A stretch of 64,000 bases of DNA from Pannonibacter sp. XCT-53 (GTDB lineage Bacteria > Pseudomonadota > Alphaproteobacteria > Rhizobiales > Stappiaceae). The stretch covers positions 3,224,001 to 3,288,000 of the forward strand of contig NZ_JAABLQ010000001.1 in NCBI RefSeq assembly GCF_009915765.1, written 5' to 3'. Below are positions 7,159 through 17,913 of this stretch, piece by piece (within the stretch, counting starts at the first letter, position 1; the number at the start of each line of letters is the position of its first letter). The notes under the pieces are model-generated. The model was not told where the DNA came from, searched no databases, and saw only the letters and a program-made list of their open reading frames with translations. A program made the position numbers and the translations under genes.

Positions 7159-9678
7159 ATGGCGAGCGCCGCGTCCGTTCCCGCACGTCTGCCTGCGCCG
7201 CGCCGCCTTGCCGAGCAGTTGCATCCGCTGGACGCCGGCTGGGAGCTTTCCGGCACCCATGCCGGGGAGGCCGCTACCCCTGCCGACTTGCCTGCCGATC
7301 TCGACTGGCTGCCGGCCACTGTCCCCGGCACTGTCGCCGGAGCCCTTGCCGATCACGGCGGCTTCTCGGCGTCCGGGCCATTTCCCCTGCAGGACAAGGA
7401 CTTCTGGTACCGGACCGAGGTTGCTGCCAAGGCCGGTGCCCGCTGCCGCCTGCGCTTTGAAGGTCTCGCCACGCTCACCGACATCTTCTGGAACGGCCAA
7501 CGCATGGCCCGTTCGGACAGCATGTTCGCGGCGCTGGAGGTCGAGGTCGAGGCTGACGTCCGGAACACCCTGCATCTGGCCTTCCGGGCGCTGACGGACC
7601 GGCTCGCCGCAAGGCTGCCCCGCGCCCGCTGGCGGACCCAGCTTGTCGATCAACCCGGATTGCGTGGCCTGCGCACCACGCTGCTCGGCCACATGCCCGG
7701 CTGGTGCCCCGAGGTGGAGGCCGTCGGCCCCTACCGGCCCGTGTTCGTCTCGTTTCCGGACGAGGCCGGGCGAGCCCCCGACATCGCCATCACGCAGCTT
7801 GCCAGCACGCTGGGCGAGGACGGCACGGGCGTCCTGGCGCTGACGCTCACCAGTGCCGCGCCGCTCGTGGACGCGGAGCTTGCCTGCGCAGGCCATCACG
7901 TGCCGCTCGTGGCGGGCCCCGACGGGCAGTACGCCGCGACGCTCTACCTCCCCGATGTCGCGCCCTGGTGGCCAGCGACGCACGGCACGCCACATCTGCA
8001 CGAGGTGACGTTGCGTGTTGCCGGTCATCGCCACCGGCTTGGCCGCACCGGCTTCCGCCGGGTCGAGGTCGATGCCGGCGTTGACGGTCAGGGCTTCGGG
8101 CTCGTCGTCAACGGCGTGCCCGTGTTTGCACGCGGGGCCGTGTGGACCAGCGCCGACATCCTGCGCCTCGCCTCGACACCCGAGGCGCTGCGGCCGCTGC
8201 TGGCGGCGGCGGCCGGCGCGGGCATGAACCTCCTGCGCATTCCGGGCATCACGGGTTACGAGGGCGAGGCCTTCTTCGCGCTCTGCGACGAGCTGGGCCT
8301 GATGGTCTGGCAGGACTTCCAGTTCGCCAATTTCGACTATCCGCTCGCCGACCCCGCCTTCGAGGCTGAGGTCCGCCGTGAAGCCGCTGAGGTCATCAGC
8401 CGGCTTTGCCTCCATCCGAGCCTTGCCGTCTTCTGCGGCGGCAGCGAGATGGAGCAGCAGGCCGCGATGATGGGCCTGCCGGCCGAGCGCCGGGCGCAGC
8501 CGCTGATCGAAAGCCTCCTGCCCGATCTCGTCGCGGCGCTGGCCCCCTCGGTGCCCTATGTGCGCAACTCGCCGACCGGGGGCGACCTGCCGTTCCTGCC
8601 CAATGCGGGCATCGGCCATTACTACGGCGTCGGCGCCTACCTCCGGCCGCTGGAGGATGCGCGCCGGACCGGGGTTCGCTTTGCCGGCGAATGTCTTGCC
8701 TTTGCCAACGTGCCGGAACCCGTGACGCTGGAGCGCGAGCTGCCCGGCATTGCCTGCCACGATCCGCGCTGGAAGGCGCGCGTGCCGCGCGACCGGGGGG
8801 CAGGCTGGGACTTCGAGGATGTGCGCGACCACTATCTCGGCTCTCTCTACGGCGTCGAACCTGCCAGGCTGCGCAGCCACGACCCGGAGCGCTATCTGGA
8901 GCTGTCCCGGGCCGTGACGGGCGAGGTGATGGCGGCCACTTTCGCCGAGTGGCGGCGCGCCGGCTCGACCTGCCGGGGCGCGATGGTGCTGGCGCTGTCC
9001 GATCTCCTGCCCGGGGCCGGCTGGGGGCTGATCGATGCCCACGGCGAGCCGAAGCTCGCGCTCGGCATCCTGTCGCAGGTGCTGGCACCGGTGCAGGTTC
9101 TGATCACGGATGAAGGCACCAACGGCCTCGACATCCACCTCCTCAACGAAACGCCGGCACCCGTCGAGGCCCGGCTGGAGCTGACCGCCTGGCGGGACGG
9201 CCGCACGCCGGTGCTCTCCGTCGCCCGGGATGTCCTGCTGCCGCCGCGCTCGGCGCAGCGTCACGGCAGCTTCGCGCTGATCGGCAGCTTCTTCGATCTC
9301 GGCTATGCCTACCGCTTCGGTCCGCCGTCGCATGATGTGGTGCAGGCCCGGCTCGTGGACCGCGACGGGCGGACGGTCAGCGCAGCGTTCCATCTGCCGC
9401 TCGGGCGCGGGCGGCCGTCGCAGGAAACCGGCCTCGTGTGCAGCCTCGAGGAGCCGACGCCCGGCAGCTTCGGGCTGATCCTGTCGGCCGAGCGCTTCTG
9501 CGAGACCGTCGCCATCCGGGATGCGTCCTTCCTGGCAGAAGCCAACGGCTTCCCTCTTGCCCCCGGCCAGCCCCGCCGCGTGTCCCTGACGCGCCGCCCC
9601 GGCGTGCCGGACACAGCCCGACCGGCTGGAACCGTCAGCTGCCTCAACGGCCTCTCGGCGCTGCACTATTCCGCCTGA
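7159..9678 (+). CDS. Glycoside hydrolase family 2, beta-mannosidase-like
   Basis: An 839-residue protein with beta-mannosidase architecture: N-terminal sugar-binding domain (LDAGWELSGTH..., ATVPGTVAGALADHG, DFWYRTE), an immunoglobulin-like domain, the TIM barrel (GAVWTSADILR, GAGMNLLRIPGITGYEGEAFFALCDELGLMVWQDF in part) and C-terminal beta domains. The acid/base is probably Glu430 in FCGGSEMEQQ and the nucleophile may be Glu511 in FAGECLAF; the second is tentative because the spacing is short. The usual N-E pair at the acid/base is S-E here, which may indicate an unusual substrate. No signal peptide is evident, so it is likely cytoplasmic. It is the last gene of the carrier-protein operon, six bases after the DUF1839 stop. 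Confidence 0.85.
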   Translation: MASAASVPARLPAPRRLAEQLHPLDAGWELSGTHAGEAATPADLPADLDWLPATVPGTVAGALADHGGFSASGPFPLQDKDFWYRTEVAAKAGARCRLRFEGLATLTDIFWNGQRMARSDSMFAALEVEVEADVRNTLHLAFRALTDRLAARLPRARWRTQLVDQPGLRGLRTTLLGHMPGWCPEVEAVGPYRPVFVSFPDEAGRAPDIAITQLASTLGEDGTGVLALTLTSAAPLVDAELACAGHHVPLVAGPDGQYAATLYLPDVAPWWPATHGTPHLHEVTLRVAGHRHRLGRTGFRRVEVDAGVDGQGFGLVVNGVPVFARGAVWTSADILRLASTPEALRPLLAAAAGAGMNLLRIPGITGYEGEAFFALCDELGLMVWQDFQFANFDYPLADPAFEAEVRREAAEVISRLCLHPSLAVFCGGSEMEQQAAMMGLPAERRAQPLIESLLPDLVAALAPSVPYVRNSPTGGDLPFLPNAGIGHYYGVGAYLRPLEDARRTGVRFAGECLAFANVPEPVTLERELPGIACHDPRWKARVPRDRGAGWDFEDVRDHYLGSLYGVEPARLRSHDPERYLELSRAVTGEVMAATFAEWRRAGSTCRGAMVLALSDLLPGAGWGLIDAHGEPKLALGILSQVLAPVQVLITDEGTNGLDIHLLNETPAPVEARLELTAWRDGRTPVLSVARDVLLPPRSAQRHGSFALIGSFFDLGYAYRFGPPSHDVVQARLVDRDGRTVSAAFHLPLGRGRPSQETGLVCSLEEPTPGSFGLILSAERFCETVAIRDASFLAEANGFPLAPGQPRRVSLTRRPGVPDTARPAGTVSCLNGLSALHYSA

Positions 9679-9841
9679 GAGCTTGTCCCCCGCACGGAGC
9701 CGGGACACGCATGCCGGGCAGGTGCCCGGGCTTGCGCTCCCCTGCCGAAGCAGTCACAGCTAGAGCAGCATGGCTTGAGCCCATGCGCCGCAATTCCCAT
9801 GTCTGGCGAACCGACGTTCGCATCCTAGCCAGGTCCCTGTC

Positions 9842-10576
9842 ATGTCTGCCCGCCCGTTCCGTCCCCACACCGCCATGATCCTCGCCGCCGGTCTCGGCAA
9901 GCGCATGCGACCGATCACGGCGACGACGCCGAAGCCGCTGATCGAGGTCAACGGCAAGGCGCTGATGGATCACGGCATGGACAAGCTGGCGGCTGCGGGC
10001 GTGAAGCGCTGCGTCGTCAACGTGCATTACCTTGCCGACCTCGTCGAGGTGCACGCCCGGCGGCGCAAGGACATGGAGATCATCATCTCCGACGAGCGCG
10101 ACGCCGTGCTGGAAACCGGCGGCGGCGTGGTCAAGGCCCTGCCCGCGCTCGGCACCGATCCCTTCTTCCTGCTCAATGCCGACACGGCCTACTGGATCGA
10201 GGGCGTGAAGCCCAATCTCGAGCACATGATCGACGCCTTCGACCCTGAGCGCATGGATGGCCTGCTGCTCATTTCCGACCTCATCCATGCGGTGGGCTAC
10301 GAGGGACGCGGCGACTTCCTCATGGACACGGAAGGCCGCCTGACACGTCGCCCGGAGCGCCATGTCACGCCCTTTGCCTATGCCGGGGCTGCGATCTTCT
10401 CGCCGCGCCTGTTCGACGGCGCGCCGGGGGGCAAGTTCTCGCTCAACGTGCTGTTTGACCGGGCCATTGCCGAAGGCCGCCTGCATGGCGTCCTGATGGA
10501 AGGCATCTGGCTGCACGTCGGCACGCCGAAGGACATTGCCGCCGCCGAGGCCGCCGTCCGCGAAAGCGCCGACTGA
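9842..10576 (+). CDS. murU: MurNAc-1-phosphate uridylyltransferase-like nucleotidyltransferase
   Basis: A 244-residue NTP transferase. The signature LAAGLGKRMRPITATTPKPL lies at about 14-33, followed by NADTAYW (metal/nucleotide site) and VGTPKD near the end. MurU makes UDP-MurNAc from MurNAc-1-phosphate in cell-wall recycling, bypassing MurA. A TsaE/AmgK-like fusion at 18620-20167 would supply MurNAc-1-phosphate. The stop overlaps the addB start by one base (TGATG). Related enzymes use mannose-1-phosphate or similar sugars, so substrate identity rests mainly on the AmgK partner. Confidence 0.85.
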   Translation: MSARPFRPHTAMILAAGLGKRMRPITATTPKPLIEVNGKALMDHGMDKLAAAGVKRCVVNVHYLADLVEVHARRRKDMEIIISDERDAVLETGGGVVKALPALGTDPFFLLNADTAYWIEGVKPNLEHMIDAFDPERMDGLLLISDLIHAVGYEGRGDFLMDTEGRLTRRPERHVTPFAYAGAAIFSPRLFDGAPGGKFSLNVLFDRAIAEGRLHGVLMEGIWLHVGTPKDIAAAEAAVRESAD

Positions 10577-13500
10577 TGCCGGCGGCGCGGCGGATCTTCA
10601 CCATTCCGGCCTCCGCGGATTTCTCCCGCGAGCTGATCGCGGCGCTGGCCGAAGGCCGGCTGATCGAAGGCTTCCGGCCGCTGGACGATCCGCTGCTCCT
10701 GTCCACCGTCACGCTCTACCTGCCGACCCGGCGCGCGGCGCGCAATCTGCCGGCGCTCGTGCAGGAGATCTTCGGCGGCCGTCCGGTGCTCCTGCCGCGC
10801 ATTCGCCCGCTCGGTGATGTCGACGAGGAAGCCCAGGTGCTGGAGGCGGTGGCCGACGGCGAGGCGCTGCCGCCGGAGCTGCCACTGCTGGAACGCCGTC
10901 TTGCCATGACCCGGCTGGTGATGAGCTGGAAGGCAGCCCTGCGGCGCGAGGTGCTGCGGCTTTCCGCCGACGAACCGCTTGGCCTGCCGGCCTCCGCCGC
11001 CGATGCCGCCTGGCTGGCGGGCGATCTCATCACGCTGATGGACGAGCTGGAGACGGAGGAAGCGGACTGGTCCGACCTGTCCCGCCTGGTGCCGGATGAC
11101 CATGCCCGCTACTGGCAGGTGACGCTGGAATTCCTCGACATCGTGCGCAAGGCCTGGCCGGCCTATCTCGAGGAATGCGGCGCGATGGACCCGAAGGCGC
11201 GCCGCTCCGCCCTGATCCGCCGCGAGGCCGCGCGGTTGCGCCAGTCGCCGCCGCAGGGCCCGGTCATCGTCGCCGGCTCCACCGGATCGGTTCCGGCCAC
11301 GGCCGAGCTGCTCGCCGCCGTCGCCGACCTGCCGCGCGGGGCCATCGTCCTGCCGGGGCTCGATCTCGACATGGATGACGCCTCGTGGGAGGCGCTCGGC
11401 GAGGCGCCACAGCCCCGCCTCAGCGCGAAACATCCCGCCCCCGCCTTCACCGAGGGCAGCGTCAGCGGTCATCCGCAATATGGCCTGAAGCTGCTGCTCG
11501 ACCGGCTGAAGGTGCTGCGCCGCGACGTGCTGGCGCTCTGCCCGCCGGAAAGCCCCCGGCTTGTCGCCCGCGCGCGCCTCGTCAGCGAGGCCCTGCGCCC
11601 GGCGGCCACCACCGACCGCTGGACCGGCTACCTCGCCCGCGTCTCGCCCGGCGAGCGGGCCGAGGCACTCGCCGGGGTGGAGCTGCTGACCGCCCGCAAC
11701 GAGGCCGAGGAGGCGCTGGCCGTCGCCATTGCCCTGCGCGAGGCGCTGGAACGCGGCGAGACGGCTGCCCTCGTCTCGCCCGACCGCCTGCTGGCCCGCC
11801 GTGTCGCCGAGGAGCTGGGCCGCTGGTCGATCACCGTCGACGACAGCGCCGGACGGCCGCTCGACCAGACGCCGCCAGCCGTGCTGGCCATGCTCGCCGC
11901 GCGGCTGGCGCTGGAGGGCTGCGTGCCGCTGGACCTGCTCGCGCTCCTGAAACACCCGCTCGCCCGGCTGGGTTTGCCGGCGAAGGAAATCCGCGCCGCG
12001 GCCCGGTCGCTGGAACGCGGCGTCCTGCGCGGCCCCTTGCCGCGCCTGGGCTCCGGCGGTCTGGTCGAGGCCATCGCCGCCGCGCGTCTGGCGTCCGAGG
12101 GCGCGCATGTGCCGCGCTGGAAGAAGCTGGTCGAGGCGGACTGGACCGCCGTCGAGGATCTCGTTTCCCGCCTGCGCGCGGCCCTGGCGCCGCTGGAACG
12201 CCTGGCCGAGCAAGACGGGCCCGTGCCCGTTGTCGAGCTGGCCAGCGCCCATGCCGAGGTGCTGAAGGCCATCGCCGGCGACGAGACGGGCAGCGAGGCG
12301 GAACTCTATCGCGGCGAGACCGGCGATGCGCTGGCCCTCGCCCTCGCCGGCCTGATGGAAGCGGGCCGCGCCGGGCTTGCCGTGCCGGCGCGCGAGTGGC
12401 CCTCGGTGTTCTCGGCGCTGATCGCGGGCACCGCCGTGCGCCGCCGGCTGCCCGGCGATCCGCGCATCCAGATCCTGGGACCGATGGAAGCGCGTCTGCA
12501 GCGGCCGGATCTGGTCATTCTCGGCGGCCTCAACGAAGGCGTCTGGCCGCAGCGCACCCGCAACGATCCCTGGCTCAACCGGCCGATGAAGCGCGACCTC
12601 GGGCTGGAACCGCCGGAACGCCGCATCGGCGCCGGCGCGCATGATTTCGTGCAAGGGATGGGCGCGCGGCGCGTGATCCTGTCCCGCGCGGCCCGTGCCG
12701 ATGGCGCGCCGACGGTGACCTCGCGCTGGCTGCAAAGGCTCTTGACCCTCGCCGGACCGCAGGCCGAAGCGGAGATGGCCGCCCGTGGCCGCCGCTGGCT
12801 GGACCTCACCACCCGTCTCGACCGCCCGGATGGTCCGGTGACCCCCGCCGCCCGGCCGGAGCCGAAGCCGCCGCTGGCCGCCCGGCCGCGCCAGCTGTCG
12901 GTGACCGAGATCGAGCGGCTGGTGCGCGATCCTTACGCCATCTTCGCCCGCCGCGTACTCGGTCTCGAGCCCGTCGATCCGGTTGGCGGCGCGCCGGGGG
13001 CGGCGGACAAGGGCACGATCATCCACGACGCACTGGCGCGTTTTCTCGCCGACTGGGATGGCCCCTTCGATCACACCGCCGTCGCCCGCCTGACGGAGAT
13101 CGGCGAGGAGGTGTTTGCGCCGCTGGATGCTTTCCCGGCCGTGCGGGCGCTGTGGTGGCCGCGCTTCCTGCGCATTGCCGAAGGCTTCGTCACCTGGGAG
13201 CGGTCGCGCGCCCCCCGTGTCTCCAACCGCTTCGTCGAGATCGGCGGCGGCGCGGAGCTGGTGCTGCCGGGGGCCGAATTCCGGCTGACGGGCCGCGCCG
13301 ACCGCATCGATCTCCTGACCGACGGCACCCTGTCGGTCATCGACTACAAGACCGGCCAGGCGCCGAGCCAGAAGCAGGTGGATGCGCTCCTGTCGCCGCA
13401 GTTGCCGCTGGAAGTGGCGATGATTACCCGCGGCGGCTTTGCCGGCATTCCCTCCGACCGGCCCGTGTCCGAGCTGCTCTACCTGCAGCTGAAAGGCGCG

Positions 13501-13725
13501 CGGGAGGCCCTGAGCGAACAGGGCCGCACGCCAAAGGACATGAGCGTCGGCGAACTGGCGGAAGCTTCGTGGCAGCGGCTGGAAGAGCTCATCGCCGCCT
13601 ATCAGGACGAGGCGAAGGGCTATCTGTCCCGCGCGCGCGTCGAAAAGGAGCGCGACATGAACGGGCCTTACGACCATCTGGCCCGCGTCAAGGAATGGGC
13701 GATCGGCGGAGGAGAGGGCGAATGA
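10576..13725 (+). CDS. addB: Double-strand break repair protein AddB
   Basis: AddB is the second helicase-like and nuclease subunit of the AddAB recombination complex, which resects double-strand ends for RecA. At 1049 residues it has family length. It shows an inactivated-helicase-like body and a C-terminal PD-(D/E)XK nuclease with TVIDYKTG-type residues near 920-926 (VIDYKTGQAPSQKQ). The N-terminus (RIFTIPASADFSRELIAAL) has no intact Walker A, as is usual in alphaproteobacterial AddB. It overlaps murU by one base and addA by four bases, so it is translationally coupled on both sides. Confidence 0.95.
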   Translation: MPAARRIFTIPASADFSRELIAALAEGRLIEGFRPLDDPLLLSTVTLYLPTRRAARNLPALVQEIFGGRPVLLPRIRPLGDVDEEAQVLEAVADGEALPPELPLLERRLAMTRLVMSWKAALRREVLRLSADEPLGLPASAADAAWLAGDLITLMDELETEEADWSDLSRLVPDDHARYWQVTLEFLDIVRKAWPAYLEECGAMDPKARRSALIRREAARLRQSPPQGPVIVAGSTGSVPATAELLAAVADLPRGAIVLPGLDLDMDDASWEALGEAPQPRLSAKHPAPAFTEGSVSGHPQYGLKLLLDRLKVLRRDVLALCPPESPRLVARARLVSEALRPAATTDRWTGYLARVSPGERAEALAGVELLTARNEAEEALAVAIALREALERGETAALVSPDRLLARRVAEELGRWSITVDDSAGRPLDQTPPAVLAMLAARLALEGCVPLDLLALLKHPLARLGLPAKEIRAAARSLERGVLRGPLPRLGSGGLVEAIAAARLASEGAHVPRWKKLVEADWTAVEDLVSRLRAALAPLERLAEQDGPVPVVELASAHAEVLKAIAGDETGSEAELYRGETGDALALALAGLMEAGRAGLAVPAREWPSVFSALIAGTAVRRRLPGDPRIQILGPMEARLQRPDLVILGGLNEGVWPQRTRNDPWLNRPMKRDLGLEPPERRIGAGAHDFVQGMGARRVILSRAARADGAPTVTSRWLQRLLTLAGPQAEAEMAARGRRWLDLTTRLDRPDGPVTPAARPEPKPPLAARPRQLSVTEIERLVRDPYAIFARRVLGLEPVDPVGGAPGAADKGTIIHDALARFLADWDGPFDHTAVARLTEIGEEVFAPLDAFPAVRALWWPRFLRIAEGFVTWERSRAPRVSNRFVEIGGGAELVLPGAEFRLTGRADRIDLLTDGTLSVIDYKTGQAPSQKQVDALLSPQLPLEVAMITRGGFAGIPSDRPVSELLYLQLKGAREALSEQGRTPKDMSVGELAEASWQRLEELIAAYQDEAKGYLSRARVEKERDMNGPYDHLARVKEWAIGGGEGE

Positions 13726-16700
13726 GCAAGCCGCAGATCCCGCTCGCCACCCGCCAGCGCCAGGACCTCGCCTCGCGCCCCGGTGCCTCCGCCTGGGTGA
13801 GCGCCAACGCCGGTTCCGGCAAGACCTTCGTCCTGTCCCGCCGCGTCGTGCGGCTGCTGCTCGACGGCACCGATCCCTCGCGCATCCTCTGCCTCACCTT
13901 CACCAAGGCGGCCGCGGCCGAAATGGCGACCCGCGTGTTCCGTCTGCTGGGCGAGTGGGTCGGACTTGACGATGCCGCCCTTTCGGCAGCGCTCACCGAC
14001 ATCGACGGCACGGCCCCCTCGGCCGCGCGGCTCGCCACGGCCCGCCGGCTCTTCGCCAAGGCGCTGGAGACCCCGGGCGGCCTGAAGATCCAGACCATCC
14101 ATGCCTTCTGCGAGGCCTTGCTGCACCAGTTTCCGCTGGAGGCCAATGTCGCCGGGCATTTCTCGGTGCTGGACGACCGGCTCGCCGCCGAACTGATGGC
14201 GGAGGCGCGCGCGCGCGTCCTGCATGCAGCCGAAACCGCGCCAGACAGCGCCCTCGGCCAGTCGCTCAGCCTGCTGATCACCCAGATGGGCGACAGCACC
14301 GTCGAGGAGCTGATGGCCGATGCGATTGCCCGGCGCGACGCGCTGGCACGCTGGCTGGTCGACGCGGGCGACCTGGAACTGGCGCTGGCCGAGCTGCGCC
14401 AGAGTTTCGCCATCCCGGCTGGAGAGAGCGAAGCGGCGATTGCCGACGAGATGCGCAACGCCCGGCTCATCCGCGATCCGCTCGCCGTGGCCGAGGCCCT
14501 GCGCTACGGCTCGGCCAACGACATCAAGGCCGCCGACAAGCTGGTGGCCGCCGCTGCGACGCTGAAGCCGGGCAGCCCGGGACAGGCGAGCTTCGAGGCC
14601 GCCTGGCTCTCCGTGTTCTTCACCCAGAAACTGACCCCGACGAAGAGCCTCGCCACCAAGAAGGTGGCCGACCGGTTCCCGGACGTGGTGGAGCAGATGC
14701 AGGCCGAACAGGAACGGCTGATGGCCCTCCTCGACCGGCGCCGCGCGCTCAGGGCCTTCGAGGTGACCGCTGCCATCCTGCGGCTTGCCGATGGCGTCAT
14801 TGCCGACTACGAGGCGGGCAAGGCGCGGCGCGGACTGCTCGACTTCGAGGATCTGGTGGTGCGCACCGCCAATCTCCTCTCCAACTCCGATGCGGCCCAG
14901 TGGGTGCAGTACAAGCTGGACCAGGGGCTCGACCACATCCTCGTCGACGAGGCGCAGGACACCAGCCCGCGCCAGTGGCAGGTGGTGACGGCACTGGCCG
15001 AGGAGTTCTTTGCCGGCGTCGGCGCCAGGCGCGGGCCGCGCACCATCTTTGCCGTGGGCGACGAGAAACAGTCGATCTACTCGTTCCAGGGCGCGGTACC
15101 GGCCTATTTCGACGAGATGCGGCGCTATTTCGACCAGCGGGCCGCCCAGGCGCAGCAGCCGTTCCACCCCGTGGAGCTGCAGCTCTCCTTCCGCTCCACG
15201 CCGGATGTCCTTCGCGCCGTCGACAAGGTGTTCGCGGCGCCGGAGGCCCATGCCGGCCTGTCGCAGGACCTGAAGGCCCCCGTGCACGAGGCGATCCGCC
15301 GCGATCCGGGGCTCATCGAGATCTGGCCGCTGGAGGAGGAGCAGGACACCGAGGAGCCGGACGACTGGACGCTTCCGGTCGACCATCTCGGCGCCGGCTC
15401 GCCGATGCTGCGCGTTGCCCGCCGCATCGCGGAGACGCTGCGCCAGTGGATGGACGACGGCACCGCCGGACCGGGCGACGTCATGGTGCTGGTGCGCAAG
15501 CGTGGTCCCTTCGTCGAGGCGCTCAACCGGGAAATGAAGCGGCTCGGCGTGCCGGCCGCCGGCAGCGACCGGCTGGTGCTGACCGAACACATCGCCGTCA
15601 TGGACCTGGTCGCGCTCGGCCGCTTCATCCTGCTGCCCGAGGACGACCTGTCGCTGGCCGCCGTGCTGAAGAGCCCGCTGTTCGGCCTGGACGACGACGC
15701 CCTGCTGACGCTCGCCCGCGAGACCCCGGAGCGCCTGCGTGCAGGGACCCTCTGGCAGGCGCTCCTGAAGCGCGCCGATCAGGATGCGGCCTGGGAGACG
15801 GTGCGCCGGCAGCTCGAGACCTGGCGCGCGCGGGCGGACTTCATGCCGCCCTTCGAGTTCTACGCCCGCCTCCTGTCCGTCGATGGCGGCCGCCGGGCCT
15901 TCCGCGCCCGCATGGGGGCGGAGGTGGATGACGTGCTGGACGAGTTCCTGGCGCTTGCCATGGGCTACGAGCAGACCGGCATTCCGGGGCTGGAAGGCTT
16001 CCTCGCCTGGCTTGCCGCCGCGCCGACCGAGATCAAGCGCGAGCTGACCAACGCCAGCGGTCTTGTCCGCATCATGACCGTGCACGGGTCGAAGGGGCTG
16101 GAAGCGCCGATTGTCATTCTGGTCGATCCGGGCAGCGCGCCGGCCAGCGCCACCCATGACCCGAGTTTCCTGCCCTTTGCGCGCGGCAGCGACGCGCTGA
16201 CACCACCCGCCCTTGTCTGGCTGCCGCCGAAGGACGAGCGGATGGCCTGGCAGGACGACGCGATTGCCAACGCCCGTCGGGCAACGGAAGAGGAATACCG
16301 GCGGCTGCTGTATGTCGCCATGACGCGGGCCGAGGACCGGCTGATCGTCTGCGGCTGGGCCCCGAAGAAGGGGCCCAAGGATGGCTGCTGGTATCAGCTG
16401 ATCGCCAGCGCGCTGAAGCCGGAGGCGGTCGAGCGCAAGGGCCCGGACGGTCAGGTCATTGCCTGGGACTGGCGCCAGCCCGGCACGGGAGCCGACGCTG
16501 GGCCCGTCGCCCGGTCGCATGCGACGGCGGTTGCCGCCGCCCCCGCTCCCGCGCCGCTGCCCGACTGGCTCCTGCGGCCGGTCGAGACGCCGAAGCGGAT
16601 GCCGCGCCTGCAGCCCTCCCGCGTCTTCGAGGCCATGGAGATGAAGGAAGGCATCGAGGCGACGCCCGGCCTGTCGGTGCTGGAGGCGCGGCGCCAGCCG

Positions 16701-17243
16701 GAGGCCTGGCCGCTGGAGCGTGGCCGTCTGCTGCACCGTCTGCTGGAAACCCTGCCGGATCTGCCGGCCGAGGAGCGCGGCCCGGCGGCCCGGCGTCTCA
16801 TCGCCTCCGGCCTGGCCCCCCGTTTTGCCAACCGGGCCGACGAGCTGACCGCCGAGGTGCTGCGCATCGTCGGGGATCCTGCGTTCGCCGCGATTTTTGC
16901 GGCAGGGGGCCTCGCCGAAGTGCCGATCACCGGACAGCTCGTCGCGGCGGACGGCATCACCGTGCAGGTCACCGGCCAGATCGACCGGCTGGTGGTGACT
17001 GCGGAGCGCGTGCTGATCCTCGACTACAAGACCAACCGGCACGTGCCGGAGGATGCCGCAGGCATTCCGCCCGACTATCTTGCCCAGCTTGCCGTCTACC
17101 GGGCGCTGCTGCAGCAGATCTACCCCGGCCGGGCGGTGGAGGCGGCACTGCTGTGGACGTCGGTGCCGCGGCTGATGCCGGTCGAGAGCCCGGCGCTGGA
17201 TGCAATCCTGCTGCAGCTGAGGAGTACGGCCTCGTTGACTTGA
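13722..17243 (+). CDS. addA: Double-strand break repair helicase AddA
   Basis: UvrD-type 3'-5' helicase with a C-terminal nuclease; forms AddAB with the upstream product. The 1173 residues include Walker A NAGSGKTF (31-35), Walker [10 protein letters not shown] (about 408-414), helicase motif [13 protein letters not shown], motif [13 protein letters not shown], and the nuclease motif [12 protein letters not shown] near 1100. ATG 13722 overlaps the addB stop (ATGA); an upstream in-frame extension would overlap addB by 570 bases and has no family similarity. trxA follows after 82 bases. Confidence 0.96.
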   Translation: MSKPQIPLATRQRQDLASRPGASAWVSANAGSGKTFVLSRRVVRLLLDGTDPSRILCLTFTKAAAAEMATRVFRLLGEWVGLDDAALSAALTDIDGTAPSAARLATARRLFAKALETPGGLKIQTIHAFCEALLHQFPLEANVAGHFSVLDDRLAAELMAEARARVLHAAETAPDSALGQSLSLLITQMGDSTVEELMADAIARRDALARWLVDAGDLELALAELRQSFAIPAGESEAAIADEMRNARLIRDPLAVAEALRYGSANDIKAADKLVAAAATLKPGSPGQASFEAAWLSVFFTQKLTPTKSLATKKVADRFPDVVEQMQAEQERLMALLDRRRALRAFEVTAAILRLADGVIADYEAGKARRGLLDFEDLVVRTANLLSNSDAAQWVQYKLDQGLDHILVDEAQDTSPRQWQVVTALAEEFFAGVGARRGPRTIFAVGDEKQSIYSFQGAVPAYFDEMRRYFDQRAAQAQQPFHPVELQLSFRSTPDVLRAVDKVFAAPEAHAGLSQDLKAPVHEAIRRDPGLIEIWPLEEEQDTEEPDDWTLPVDHLGAGSPMLRVARRIAETLRQWMDDGTAGPGDVMVLVRKRGPFVEALNREMKRLGVPAAGSDRLVLTEHIAVMDLVALGRFILLPEDDLSLAAVLKSPLFGLDDDALLTLARETPERLRAGTLWQALLKRADQDAAWETVRRQLETWRARADFMPPFEFYARLLSVDGGRRAFRARMGAEVDDVLDEFLALAMGYEQTGIPGLEGFLAWLAAAPTEIKRELTNASGLVRIMTVHGSKGLEAPIVILVDPGSAPASATHDPSFLPFARGSDALTPPALVWLPPKDERMAWQDDAIANARRATEEEYRRLLYVAMTRAEDRLIVCGWAPKKGPKDGCWYQLIASALKPEAVERKGPDGQVIAWDWRQPGTGADAGPVARSHATAVAAAPAPAPLPDWLLRPVETPKRMPRLQPSRVFEAMEMKEGIEATPGLSVLEARRQPEAWPLERGRLLHRLLETLPDLPAEERGPAARRLIASGLAPRFANRADELTAEVLRIVGDPAFAAIFAAGGLAEVPITGQLVAADGITVQVTGQIDRLVVTAERVLILDYKTNRHVPEDAAGIPPDYLAQLAVYRALLQQIYPGRAVEAALLWTSVPRLMPVESPALDAILLQLRSTASLT

Positions 17244-17325
17244 CGGATGTTGCCCCGGTCCCTACGTTCCGTTCAACGAAACAACGGGCCGGGTTTGCGC
17301 CCGCCCGCCTGCGAAAGTGACAGTC

Positions 17326-17646
17326 ATGGCTACCAGCAAAGTGACCGACGCCAGCTTCGACGCCGACGTCCTCAATTCCTCCGAACCGGTCGTGGTCGAC
17401 TTCTGGGCCGAATGGTGCGGTCCGTGCAAGATGATCGCTCCGGCGCTCGAGGAAATCTCCGAGGAGATGGCCGGCAAGGTCAAGATCGCCAAGATCAACA
17501 TCGACGAGAACCAGGCGATGGCCATGAAGTATGGCGTCCGCTCCATCCCGATGCTGATCCTGTTCAAGAACGGCGAGCCGATGGCCACCCAGGTGGGCGC
17601 CGCCCCGAAGGGCAAGATCGCCGACTGGATCAGGAACGCCCTCTGA
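17326..17646 (+). CDS. trxA: Thioredoxin
   Basis: A 106-residue thioredoxin that reduces protein disulfides in the cytoplasm with thioredoxin reductase. The active site is WCGPC at 30-34, and the cis-proline loop is RSIPML. ATG 17326 gives the standard length; a GTG three codons earlier is open but unneeded. It follows addA, a conserved alphaproteobacterial arrangement. In relatives folC often flanks addA-trxA; here grpE comes next after 267 bases, which fits a local rearrangement. No terminator was seen in the trxA-grpE gap. Confidence 0.97.
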   Translation: MATSKVTDASFDADVLNSSEPVVVDFWAEWCGPCKMIAPALEEISEEMAGKVKIAKINIDENQAMAMKYGVRSIPMLILFKNGEPMATQVGAAPKGKIADWIRNAL

Positions 17647-17913
17647 GACCGGAGGCCTCGGCCACCGGTGCCGCCGCACCGCATCTGCGGATTGGCAGGC
17701 GCGGTCCGGCAGGGTAAAGACAGGCCAGGGCCGGTTCCAGCCCCGGGCAAGCCGAGTGGGTCACGCTGCGACAGCTGGCCCCATGCCCGGCAGGCTCGCG
17801 GCGAACCGGCCTTTGCTTGTGTTCCCCGCCCCGGACCCGCCGGCTGACAGGCAGGCGGTGCAGGCGAGGGAACGCCCAACCCAGGAACTGCCCCAACCAG
17901 GGATGTTTGACAA

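Noticed and set aside
5992..9708. A 1238-codon open frame on the minus strand opposite the DUF1839 and GH2 genes
   Set aside because: It is an antisense shadow of GC-rich codon use. Its translation is Arg/Gly/His-rich with no domain, while the plus strand encodes clear families.
10378..17042. Two minus-strand open frames of about 1100 codons each opposite addB and addA
   Set aside because: Low-complexity translations with no recognisable motif, while AddB and AddA motifs are clear on the plus strand.
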